Of a DNA stretch of 64,000 nt, positions 47,816 through 55,669 are shown piece by piece. Numbering within the stretch: the stretch's first letter is position 1; each line of letters opens with the position of its first letter. The position numbers were made by a program, and so were the translations under genes. Source of the DNA: Methanolobus halotolerans (GTDB lineage Archaea > Halobacteriota > Methanosarcinia > Methanosarcinales > Methanosarcinaceae); assembly GCF_004745425.1 (NCBI RefSeq), contig NZ_PGGK01000006.1, forward strand, positions 94,426 to 158,425. Direction: 5' to 3'. Below the pieces are notes generated by a model. The model made no database searches, had not been told where the DNA came from, and saw only the letters and a program-made list of their open reading frames with translations.

Positions 47816-49075
47816 ATGGTATCAAAAGAACTACCATTTACGGAAGAAAAGATCAAAGAGATAATAGCCAAGCACCCAACTCCATTTCACATATATGACA
47901 GGAAGAACATCCTGGAAAATTCAAGGAAACTGAAGGAAGCCTTTAGCATAGTTAATGGTTTCAGGGAATATTTTGCGGTAAAAGCTCTGCCGAATCCTTA
48001 CATCATGAAGATACTCAAAAAAGAGGGCTTCGGAGCAGACTGCAGCTCCATGGCAGAGTTAGTGCTTGCAGAAAAGACAGGCATTGTCGGTAAGGATATA
48101 ATGTTCAGTTCTAATGACACACCGGCCGAGGAATTCATCAAGGCAAAAGAACTTGGTGCTATCATAAACCTGGATGATATCAGTCATATCGAATATCTTG
48201 AAAAGACTGCAGGCCTGCCTGAAATTGTCTGCTGCCGATATAATCCCGGATCCCTGAAAAAGGGCAACACCCTAATTGGCAATCCTGAGGAGGCAAAGTA
48301 TGGTTTTACAAGGGAGCAGTTATTCGAAGGTTACAAACTGATGAAGGAAAAAGGTGTTAAAAAGTTCGGACTCCATACAATGGTTGCATCTAATGAACTT
48401 GAACCCGACTATTTTGTTGAGACCGCCAGGATACTCTTCGAGCTGGCAGCTGACCTTTCAAAGGAACTTGGTATTGAGTTCGAGTTCGTGAACCTTGGAG
48501 GCGGCATCGGAATCCCATACAGGCCGGATCAAGAACCAGTATCCTATGAAAAGATAGCAGAGGGTGTCAGGGAAGCATATGATGAAAATATCACGGCTAA
48601 TAGTCTGTACCCACTTAAGGTATATCTGGAATGTGGCAGAGTTATAACAGGGCCATATGGCTATCTTGTTACTACTGTGAGGCATCTCAAGCATATCTAC
48701 AAGGATTATGTGGGCACGGATGCAAGCATGGCCAATCTGATGAGACCAGGCATATATGGAGCCTACCACCATATAACGGTGCTTGGTAAAGAAAACGAAG
48801 AACCTACTCATCTTTATGATGTTACCGGCTCTCTCTGTGAGAATAATGATAAGTTCGCCATTGACCGGCTACTTCCAAAAGTCGAAAGAGGTGACATTCT
48901 TGTGATCCATGACACCGGTGCCCATGGTCATGCAATGGGGTTCAACTATAATGGAAAGCTCCGCTCAGCAGAAATATTGCTTAATGAAGATAAGAGTTTC
49001 ATGGAGATAAGAAGAGCTGAAACACTGGAAGATTACTTTGCCACATTGGATTTCGATAACCTGGATAAAGTTTAA
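47816..49075 (+). CDS. Diaminopimelate decarboxylase-like PLP enzyme
   Basis: 419 residues of the alanine racemase/LysA fold. The PLP lysine is in YFAVKALPNP at about residue 54. GGGIGIPY binds phosphate. The family EPGR motif reads ECGR, and the catalytic C-E-S-x-D segment reads CENND. HDTGAHGHAMGFNYNG matches the LysA C-terminus. The altered motifs suggest a divergent LysA or a related amino-acid decarboxylase rather than the housekeeping enzyme. GAGGAAATATC precedes the ATG. A strong hairpin lies 25 bases past the stop. Confidence 0.82.
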   Translation: MVSKELPFTEEKIKEIIAKHPTPFHIYDRKNILENSRKLKEAFSIVNGFREYFAVKALPNPYIMKILKKEGFGADCSSMAELVLAEKTGIVGKDIMFSSNDTPAEEFIKAKELGAIINLDDISHIEYLEKTAGLPEIVCCRYNPGSLKKGNTLIGNPEEAKYGFTREQLFEGYKLMKEKGVKKFGLHTMVASNELEPDYFVETARILFELAADLSKELGIEFEFVNLGGGIGIPYRPDQEPVSYEKIAEGVREAYDENITANSLYPLKVYLECGRVITGPYGYLVTTVRHLKHIYKDYVGTDASMANLMRPGIYGAYHHITVLGKENEEPTHLYDVTGSLCENNDKFAIDRLLPKVERGDILVIHDTGAHGHAMGFNYNGKLRSAEILLNEDKSFMEIRRAETLEDYFATLDFDNLDKV

Positions 49076-49100
49076 ACAAGTGTTTCCAGGTACTGATAAC

Positions 49101-49129
49101 ATGAAGGATAACCTCTAATTATCCTTCAT
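49101..49129 (+). terminator. Perfect 11-bp hairpin terminator
   Basis: ATGAAGGATAA (49101-49111) and TTATCCTTCAT (49119-49129) are perfectly complementary with a 7-base loop. It follows the decarboxylase gene. No long T tract follows, so it may act as an RNA stabiliser as well as a terminator. Confidence 0.55.
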
Positions 49130-49280
49130 CCCACATTCACTTTTGACAACAGGTTCGCTTTATACTGTTCCTACTTTTAGAAAATTATATTATTTACAAT
49201 CAGGTTTCATAAATTACTTATATCTGGTCATTATCCAACTACACTATTATTTTAAATTCTGAATTAAAACGAGTGATTCA

Positions 49281-50861
49281 ATGACCAGAAAGACAATAAC
49301 GATATTGATCGTTCTAGCAATTTTGCTTTCTCTGTCGTCTATGACGGCAAGTGCAAAAACAAATGAAAACGAAAAGGTGCCGGTCCTTATCACATTTAAA
49401 GGAACGACAGATGCAGATCTCGTTAAAGCTCACGGAGGGAATGTGAAGTATGAGTATACAATTATCCCCTCAATAGCTGCAGAGCTTCCTCAGAAGGCAA
49501 TTGAAGCCCTGTCAAAAAATCCGAACATAGGTATTATTGAGCCGGATCTCCAGGGTCAGATTCTTGAAGACGAGATTCCCTGGGGCATAAGCAGGATTAA
49601 CGCAGATAGTGCACAGACGATTGGTTTCAATGGCAGCGGTACCACTATTGGAGTAGTGGATTCAGGTATTGACTACAACCATGCCGATCTCGCTGCTAAC
49701 TACCTGGGTGGTTACGACTTTGTGAACAATGATGCAGATCCGATGGACGACAATGGCCATGGCACCCATGTTGCAGGGACAATTGCAGCTGCAGATAATG
49801 GTTTCGGTGTAGTTGGAGCTGCTCCGGGTGCAGGGCTCTATGCCCTGAAAGCAGTCGATGAGACTGGCTATTGCTCTTACAGTGATATAATTGCCGCTAT
49901 CAACTGGGCTGTTGACAATGACGTAGATGTCATCACAATGAGCCTTGGTGGTACTGGTTATTCATCAACGTTGAAAAACGCATGTGATCATGCCTATGCT
50001 AACGGAATTGTTATCGTAGCTGCTGCAGGCAATTATAATAGTGAGGTAATCTACCCGGCAGCGTATGACTCCGTGATCGCGGTTTCAGCAACTGATTATT
50101 ATGACAATAAGGCTTCATGGTCATGCTATGGTCCTGAGATAGAACTTGCAGCTCCGGGTGTCAGTATAAAATCCACACTCCTTGGTGGCTCATATGGTTC
50201 AAAGAGCGGTACGAGTATGGCAGCACCACATGTTACAGGTGCAGTATCCCTGTTGCTGTGTACCGATGTAGCAGGTACGGTCTATGATACCGACAGCGAT
50301 GGGAAATGGGATCCTGCAGAGATCCGCTCAAGACTTCATTCCACCGCTACAGACCTAGGTACTACGGGAAAGGATGATTATTATGGTTATGGACTCGTGA
50401 ACGCTTTTGCAGCAGTGGATGGTCTTAGTCTTGCGGATCCGGAAGAGAATGCTCCTGAAGAACCTTTGGCAGATCCTGAAGAAGACGATTCCACAACCTC
50501 TCCTGAAACACCTGAGTTTTCTGAGCCTTCCATGGTAATGTACGTAAGCAGTCTTGAAGTTACTACGGACCTCATCGTAAGGGGCAGGAAGAACTATTTC
50601 GTGTGGGGTGAAGCAGAGATGAGGATTGTTGACATTAATGGAAACAATGTTGAAGGAGCAACTGTAACAGGAGATTGGAGCGGACTTGTATCAAAGACCG
50701 TTTCGGGAGTTACAGACGCTAACGGCATGGTTGTCATCAGTTCCGATCACCTGAAGAATCCAGAAGGTGAGTTCATTTTTACTGTAACCGATGTTTCACT
50801 TGATGGATATGAATACGATTCATCTGAGAACCTGTGTTCAACAGATAGTGCAGAATACTGA
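49281..50861 (+). CDS. Secreted subtilisin-like serine protease (S8)
   Basis: 526 residues. A signal peptide (ITILIVLAILLSLSSMTASA) is followed by an I9-like propeptide up to about residue 95 (VPVLITFKG, PNIGIIEPD). The catalytic triad is D127 (VVDSGID), H160 (NGHGTHVAGT) and S312 (SGTSMAAPHV), with the oxyanion Asn in AAAGNY. A proline/acid linker from about 375 leads to a C-terminal beta domain (VEGATVTGDWSGL). No membrane anchor is seen, so it is probably released or bound to the S-layer. TATTTTAAATTC near 49250 is a TATA-like box. Confidence 0.94.
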   Translation: MTRKTITILIVLAILLSLSSMTASAKTNENEKVPVLITFKGTTDADLVKAHGGNVKYEYTIIPSIAAELPQKAIEALSKNPNIGIIEPDLQGQILEDEIPWGISRINADSAQTIGFNGSGTTIGVVDSGIDYNHADLAANYLGGYDFVNNDADPMDDNGHGTHVAGTIAAADNGFGVVGAAPGAGLYALKAVDETGYCSYSDIIAAINWAVDNDVDVITMSLGGTGYSSTLKNACDHAYANGIVIVAAAGNYNSEVIYPAAYDSVIAVSATDYYDNKASWSCYGPEIELAAPGVSIKSTLLGGSYGSKSGTSMAAPHVTGAVSLLLCTDVAGTVYDTDSDGKWDPAEIRSRLHSTATDLGTTGKDDYYGYGLVNAFAAVDGLSLADPEENAPEEPLADPEEDDSTTSPETPEFSEPSMVMYVSSLEVTTDLIVRGRKNYFVWGEAEMRIVDINGNNVEGATVTGDWSGLVSKTVSGVTDANGMVVISSDHLKNPEGEFIFTVTDVSLDGYEYDSSENLCSTDSAEY

Positions 50862-50976
50862 GGATTGAAGTTATCCGTATTCCGGATTCCTTCTTTCTTT
50901 TTCCAGAAACTTTGATACATTCATTTTTACAGTGCATTTTTTATGCCTTTTACTTATTATCTCTATAAGAGTATTC

Positions 50977-51366
50977 ATGAAGATCAAGACCGTAAAGCGG
51001 ATAGAGCTGATAAATATAACCGATCATGTTCATGACCATGTAAAAAAGAGTGGCGTGCAGCAGGGTATATGTGCTGTCAGTACCAGGCACACGACAACCG
51101 CTATAATAGTAAATGAGAATGAGAAAGGGCTCCGTGCGGATATTCTCGCATTGCTCGACAGGCTTGTTCCTGAAAATGCCGGTTATGCACATGACAGGAT
51201 AGATGAGAATGCACATGCCCATCTGAGATCCGTCCTGCTTGGCAGCAGTGAGACCTTACATGTCGATAACAGTAAACTTGTGCTTGGTACGTGGCAGAGT
51301 ATCTTTCTAGCTGAGCTAGACGGGCCAAGAACAAGGACTGTTGACATTACAGTGATCAGTAGGTAA
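50977..51366 (+). CDS. YjbQ/UPF0047 family protein
   Basis: 129 residues from the ATG at 50977; the frame opens at 50932, but the longer form would add a hydrophobic tract not seen in the family. The signature is CAVSTRHTTTAIIVNENE, followed by HAHLRSVLLGSS and LGTWQSIFLAELDGPRTR. Family members are small trimeric proteins with weak thiamine phosphate synthase activity in some bacteria. The true role is unsettled. Confidence 0.88.
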   Translation: MKIKTVKRIELINITDHVHDHVKKSGVQQGICAVSTRHTTTAIIVNENEKGLRADILALLDRLVPENAGYAHDRIDENAHAHLRSVLLGSSETLHVDNSKLVLGTWQSIFLAELDGPRTRTVDITVISR

Positions 51367-51406
51367 TATTATGATCAGTGACCTTTCCGGCCCAGTTAAA
51401 ATTCAT

Positions 51407-51433
51407 AAAAAAATGCCCTGCCTAGTCAGCAGG
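51407..51433 (-). terminator. Intrinsic-type terminator of the HIT/winged-helix operon
   Basis: On the minus strand CCTGC-TGACTAG-GCAGG is followed by GCA and seven T residues. The stop codon of the small winged-helix gene lies in the loop. Confidence 0.55.
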
Positions 51434-51601
51434 CGCATAGTAGCATCTTTTAGGAGAGCAGACGGTACCTGCATCTTTCAGATATTTTATTATCTTGCTA
51501 ACTTCTTTGCTTTCCACACCGGTCATCTTTGCAATATCACCTGGCCGGAGTGGTTTTCCTGCACTTTTTAGTGCTTCGAGGACCTTATCTTCATTTTCCA
51601 T
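51422..51601 (-). CDS. Small winged-helix protein (59 aa)
   Basis: ATG at 51601, TAG at 51422-51424. The product MENEDKVLEALKSAGKPLRP, then GDIAKMTGVESKEVSKIIKYLKDAG, is a compact helix-turn-helix with a recognition helix, ending CSPKRCYYAPAD. GGAGG lies eight bases upstream. The gene follows the HIT gene by 23 bases. Two cysteines in the tail could bind metal. A DNA-binding role is likely; targets are unknown. Confidence 0.75.
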   Translation of the reverse strand: MENEDKVLEALKSAGKPLRPGDIAKMTGVESKEVSKIIKYLKDAGTVCSPKRCYYAPAD

Positions 51602-51624
51602 AGTTTTTACCTCCTTATTTTAAT

Positions 51625-52041
51625 TCAGAATGCCTTTCTGATCACTTCTGCAAGCTCACCGATATTATCTGTATTGGGGTGAGTTTCAACAATTGTATGC
51701 ATTGATCCTCCATTATCGTTTTCCCTTCGCGGGATGATATGGACATGTACATGAGGCACGCTTTGGCCGGCCACTTCCCCGTTATTGATCCCTATGTTCA
51801 AACCCGGGACATTCAGTGTTCTTTCCACGACCTTCGCAACCTTGTTCACGGCTTTAAAAAGAGATGCGGAATCTGTTTCTTCCATGTTAGTATAACGTGG
51901 AATATGCTCTTTCGGAAGAATTATGGTATGGCCTTCTGAACAGGGGTAAATATCCAGAAAAGCATACACAAACTCATCTTCGTATATTTTATGTGAAGGA
52001 ATCTCGCCGGAAATTATCTTACAGAACAGACAATCCATCAT
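51625..52041 (-). CDS. HIT family hydrolase
   Basis: 138 residues. It has the zinc-type start CLFCKIISGEIP, the HIT core YPCSEGHTIILPKEH and the triad-containing HVHVHIIPR. HIT proteins hydrolyse nucleotidyl phosphates such as AMP-lysine or Ap4A. Two ATG codons stand in tandem after AGGTGAT, and the second (52038) has slightly better spacing. The winged-helix gene is downstream. Confidence 0.92.
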   Translation of the reverse strand: MMDCLFCKIISGEIPSHKIYEDEFVYAFLDIYPCSEGHTIILPKEHIPRYTNMEETDSASLFKAVNKVAKVVERTLNVPGLNIGINNGEVAGQSVPHVHVHIIPRRENDNGGSMHTIVETHPNTDNIGELAEVIRKAF

Positions 52042-52185
52042 ATCACCTGTATCAAGTTGGAAATTCGAATATTTAGTTATTGCTGTTGACCCGGAACTTT
52101 TCTGCTGCGTTCTCAGGGCAGGTTCACTGGAAATGGCTATAAGGATATGGTCTTATATCATACATACATAACTTTAACCGATACT

Positions 52186-52680
52186 ATGATAATCGACAAC
52201 AAGGGGGCATTAGCATTAGGTTTGTTGATTACAGGAATCCTGTTGTTATCAGCCCCGGCTCTGGCAGTCAATGGAAACACTACGAACGAAACAAATGAAA
52301 CAAACAACAATCTTTATGAAGAGCTGAACCAAAGTGTTGTCCGATACAACGACGGAATTTCCGATGTTCCTCAGTTGGTCATAACTGTTGCCGGAAATGA
52401 GGTCATTCTAATTGATATCGACATGGAGGATGGCAGCAATCTGATGATAGAGGCGGTAACAAATAATGGTATGATCACCTCGTTCGATGAGGTTTCTTCA
52501 GCAGGAGAAGTTGAACCCACAATGGTCATAGAGACCGATGAAGAAACAGCAAGAACGATAATTGATTCAGATACACCCCTGAGGACATCTATGAATGCTA
52601 TCGATCAGGGTGACGCAGATGTAGATGTAAGCGGATTCATTAAAAATGCAGCTCTGAGAGCTCTAAGAGTGCTGTATTAA
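52186..52680 (+). CDS. Small secreted protein, unknown
   Basis: 164 residues from the ATG at 52186; the frame opens at 52147, but that would put polar residues before the signal peptide. The signal is LALGLLITGILLLSAPALA. The mature start is Asn/Thr-rich (GNTTNETNETNNN), suitable for N-glycosylation, followed by a short beta domain (VITVAGNEVILIDIDME). No anchor or known domain. A TATA-like CTTATATCATACATA about 25-35 bases upstream suggests a leaderless mRNA. Confidence 0.65.
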   Translation: MIIDNKGALALGLLITGILLLSAPALAVNGNTTNETNETNNNLYEELNQSVVRYNDGISDVPQLVITVAGNEVILIDIDMEDGSNLMIEAVTNNGMITSFDEVSSAGEVEPTMVIETDEETARTIIDSDTPLRTSMNAIDQGDADVDVSGFIKNAALRALRVLY

Positions 52681-52721
52681 ATTATATGATCTCTTACCAT
52701 TTTAATTTTTTTATGAATCGC

Positions 52722-53012
52722 TTACGACTGGTCTTCCTGTTCTTCAAGCTCTTCTTTATATCTTTCTATCCTGTTATCATTCAGCAGATTTTCAATCTTG
52801 ATCACATTTACATGGTCAAGTTTGTCAACAGGGTCTTTGGTATGTACAACAACGTTGTCATCTTCAATATAAAAATATAATATCTTCCCATTGAAAGGTA
52901 CTCCATCCCTTATTCTCCATATCTTGTCAAGTTGCTGGATGAGAACTTTTTCTATCTTCTTGCTTATCTTAGTATATTCTTCCAGTTCTTGTTCCATCAG
53001 GAATAATCCCAT
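52722..53012 (-). CDS. Small hypothetical protein (96 aa)
   Basis: An amphipathic helix (EQELEEYTKISKKIEKVLIQQ) leads into a small beta part (VPFNGKILYFYIEDDNVVVHTKD) and an acidic end. GAGGAATC five bases before the ATG supports the start. It is cytoplasmic, with no known family. It converges on the secreted-protein gene with a 41-base gap. Confidence 0.6.
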   Translation of the reverse strand: MGLFLMEQELEEYTKISKKIEKVLIQQLDKIWRIRDGVPFNGKILYFYIEDDNVVVHTKDPVDKLDHVNVIKIENLLNDNRIERYKEELEEQEDQS

Positions 53013-53133
53013 ATGCAGATTCCTCTTTTCAGTTCATACTTTTGTTTGCTATATACTTAAACACATGCGCCCTTATACAAACAAAGTTATTTAGATTATG
53101 AATATGATTTTATCCTTTCTAAGGAGGATGACA

Positions 53134-53748
53134 ATGAAACTTTTTCGTATTGACAGGAAAATACTGCTGTCTGTTATGACTGTGTTGGTACTTTTTGGTG
53201 CAATTATTTTCACTTTTACGGATTTTGGAGTAGCCTCAAGTGAGAATACAGCCAATTCTAATATCGGCGCTTACTCTGCAGGTAACAGGACAGATTCTGT
53301 GCCTGAAAGTATTTATCTCTTTGTCGAAAGGAACCGGATACATGATGAAATGTTAAGCAGAAAGGTAAGCGCAGAGCTTGAATCAGGAGGATATGATGTG
53401 CTGGTATCCTCTGACCTGCAGGCAGAGTATCCTGATCAGGCTTTGTTCGTGTCAGTAACCGACGGAGACCTATTCTATACCCCGGTTCACGCTCAATCGG
53501 AGATTGATTTGATGTTTGTCTATTCATCCACCGGAAGTTCCGAGTATTTTGAAAAGTTCAGGAGCACCGACGATACTGTCCCGGTAATATTCACATCCGA
53601 TGGTTCGCATAGATACCAGTTGCTTATGCATGGCTTAATTGAGTTGCGTGACACCACACAGGGTTTGTTCTCAGGCAGGTACTATGAGAGACACATTGCC
53701 GATACTATTGCAGAAGAGGTGGCCAGGGATGTGCAGTCACATCTTTAA
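53134..53748 (+). CDS. Membrane-anchored extracellular protein, unknown
   Basis: 204 residues from the ATG at 53134, which has AAGGAGG six bases upstream; earlier in-frame ATGs lie on or before that site. A signal anchor (KILLSVMTVLVLFGAIIFTFT) is followed by a globular domain (IYLFVERNRIHDEMLSRKVS, then VLVSSDLQAEYPDQALFVSV, and a YYERHIADTIAEEVARD helix). I do not recognise it. It ends 37 bases before sfsA on the same strand. Confidence 0.65.
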   Translation: MKLFRIDRKILLSVMTVLVLFGAIIFTFTDFGVASSENTANSNIGAYSAGNRTDSVPESIYLFVERNRIHDEMLSRKVSAELESGGYDVLVSSDLQAEYPDQALFVSVTDGDLFYTPVHAQSEIDLMFVYSSTGSSEYFEKFRSTDDTVPVIFTSDGSHRYQLLMHGLIELRDTTQGLFSGRYYERHIADTIAEEVARDVQSHL

Positions 53749-53785
53749 CGAACGAAACCGGTCATTTTCCGGCCGGGAGGTCATA

Positions 53786-54487
53786 ATGATCAATACCGAT
53801 GCAGAGGGCATTGTGGTCGACAGGCCGAACAGATTCCTTTGCATTGTGAATATCACAAAACCGGTAACTATGGAATCTGAAATGGTACATGTGCATGACC
53901 CGGGCAGGCTTGAAGATATACTTTATCCTGGAAACCGCGTGCTGCTTAAAAGGGCAGCTGAAGGAAAGAGAAAGACCAAGTGGGATCTGATTGCAGGAGA
54001 TATCATGGGTGAATGGGTACTTGTGAACTCATCCTGGCATCGAAAGATATCCGAGTGGGTGATACAAAATAAGATCATCCCTTTTCTGAATGGCATTGAC
54101 ACTGTTATTCCTGAAAAGAAATTTGGTGACAGCAGACTTGATTTTCTCCTTATGGAAAAAGAAAAGAGTATCTGGGTAGAAGTAAAAGGCTGCACACTTG
54201 CCCGGGGCAGTGTAGCATTATTTCCTGATGCACCTACCATCCGCGGGAGAAGGCACCTTGAAGAGCTGATCAAAGCAAGAAATGAAGGGCATGAAGCTGT
54301 GGTGCTGATACTTGTGTTCAGGCAGGAAGCCGAATCCTTCTCTGCGAATAAGGTAATTGACCCTGATTTTGCATTAACATTCAGCAAGGCCATCGACGCA
54401 GGTGTTAAGGTCTTCCCGCTTTGTTTCTCCTATGAAGAGAACACAATTCACTTCCGATCATTGCTGCCCGTGTTTCAAAAAAGCTGA
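53786..54487 (+). CDS. sfsA: SfsA family protein
   Basis: 233 residues from the ATG at 53786, with GGGAGGTC five bases upstream. The N-terminal OB-like part is RPNRFLCIVNI, with VHVHDPGRLEDILYPGNRVLL. The nuclease-like core has DSRLDFLLMEKEKSIWVEVKGCTL and FPDAPTIRGRRHLEEL, with the D...E-x-K pattern of PD-(D/E)xK folds. SfsA proteins were named for sugar fermentation in E. coli; nuclease activity is inferred from the fold. The longer frame to 53639 overlaps the upstream gene. Confidence 0.9.
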   Translation: MINTDAEGIVVDRPNRFLCIVNITKPVTMESEMVHVHDPGRLEDILYPGNRVLLKRAAEGKRKTKWDLIAGDIMGEWVLVNSSWHRKISEWVIQNKIIPFLNGIDTVIPEKKFGDSRLDFLLMEKEKSIWVEVKGCTLARGSVALFPDAPTIRGRRHLEELIKARNEGHEAVVLILVFRQEAESFSANKVIDPDFALTFSKAIDAGVKVFPLCFSYEENTIHFRSLLPVFQKS

Positions 54488-54495
54488 TACTTCTA

Positions 54496-54699
54496 TCAAT
54501 TTTTATCCTTTTTACTTTTGTCGTTATCTTTATCATTTACAGTTGAATCCTGACACCATGCATCGATCTCCAGGTCATCGGCGCTTTTTGAATCATCTAT
54601 TTCCGTGGGTGCCTCACACCAGTTCTTTATCTCATTTTCCAGGGAAGGAATTTCCAGGTCTTCCTGCTTTCCGTCCTTTTTCTGCTTTTTAGTCTCCAT
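54496..54699 (-). CDS. Small acidic low-complexity protein (67 aa)
   Basis: A strongly charged product with two similar units containing a Trp-Cys pair (EIKNWCEAP and EIDAWCQDS), and a lysine-rich end. The repeat suggests a short ligand or metal motif. GGAGGGATAACAA before the ATG is a strong ribosome site. It is convergent with sfsA and follows the chagasin-like gene by 50 bases. No family. Confidence 0.6.
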   Translation of the reverse strand: METKKQKKDGKQEDLEIPSLENEIKNWCEAPTEIDDSKSADDLEIDAWCQDSTVNDKDNDKSKKDKN

Positions 54700-54749
54700 T
54701 TGTTATCCCTCCGCTTAAATACGTATAGATAGTTGAATCGTTGAGTATT

Positions 54750-55517
54750 TCATTCGATAACCCTGGCTGTCCTTATCTCTACAAGCTGACCCCACATGTG
54801 TATGCTCATAAGCTCATCCCTGGGGTATGCAGTGAAGTTGATATCAAGGCCATCCACTCTGAACTTGTCATCAAGGTTCACAGGGTCGTAGCGAATACCG
54901 TTTTTATCGGTGATTCCGTAGAAACCACCTTCAAGTTCTATGTAGTTTACAGTACCATTTGCTTTTATCAGTTTTTCTTCGGGTATCACATTTACAGTTA
55001 ACTCAAATTGAGTCTCGTTTCCTGTTGTTACTTCCCACGAGCGCTTGTAGGTCGCTGAAATGTTCTGTTCTTCATTCTCTATGATCTCAAAGACCCATTT
55101 ATGAGTTCCCCCGGCTCCCACCAGTTGATTACCCTCTATTTCCTCTTCATAGAATTCATCTACCATTGAAAGACCAGGACTTGCAGTAAGGTTCCATGTA
55201 TAGCCTGTCGTGGGATTCTCTTTCAACATGACTATGATTGTGTCTCCCCTGATGACATTCACAATTTCTCCACTGTCATTTTCTGTAAACATCACAGTTA
55301 TAGGTTCAATCCCGTTTTCCGTGTTCACAGGTACTTTCTCTCCGTAAGCAGCATCCTCATCGATGACATCCGGCTTCTCTCCTTCTTTCCACTGATCGTC
55401 TGCATCTGATATCTGAGCAACGTCGTTCACCCCGCTCTCTGTTTCCATACAGCCTGGCACCAATACGGATAATACGACTACAAGGAGTAAAAAAACCAAC
55501 CTCTTCTCTTTCATCAA
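54750..55517 (-). CDS. Chagasin-like (I42) protease inhibitor lipoprotein
   Basis: 255 residues. The lipoprotein signal ends in LVPGCMET. The central domain shows the three I42 loops: NPTTGYTWNL, GAGGTHKWVF and the later SWEVTTGNE strand. A C-terminal beta domain (VNYIELEGGFYGITDKNG) resembles a small OB-like module. Members inhibit papain-like cysteine proteases. GGAGGAATGGTTG precedes the ATG. It should sit on the outer face of the membrane, where the secreted subtilisin 4 kb upstream also acts. Confidence 0.83.
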   Translation of the reverse strand: MMKEKRLVFLLLVVVLSVLVPGCMETESGVNDVAQISDADDQWKEGEKPDVIDEDAAYGEKVPVNTENGIEPITVMFTENDSGEIVNVIRGDTIIVMLKENPTTGYTWNLTASPGLSMVDEFYEEEIEGNQLVGAGGTHKWVFEIIENEEQNISATYKRSWEVTTGNETQFELTVNVIPEEKLIKANGTVNYIELEGGFYGITDKNGIRYDPVNLDDKFRVDGLDINFTAYPRDELMSIHMWGQLVEIRTARVIE

Positions 55518-55669
55518 CCATTCCTCCTTACTTTAAAAAGGACTTATGGATATTTATGTCTTGTTTCGATTACAATTTATCGGACCAGGTCTTCCGCAAA
55601 TCACATAAATGAATACAGCCAGTGATTTATATTATTGTTGACAAAGATTTGCAGGGGTATCTCCAAGAT

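Noticed and set aside
53639..53785. Extended N-terminus of SfsA
   Set aside because: It overlaps the upstream gene, while the internal ATG at 53786 has an ideal ribosome site and matches the family start.
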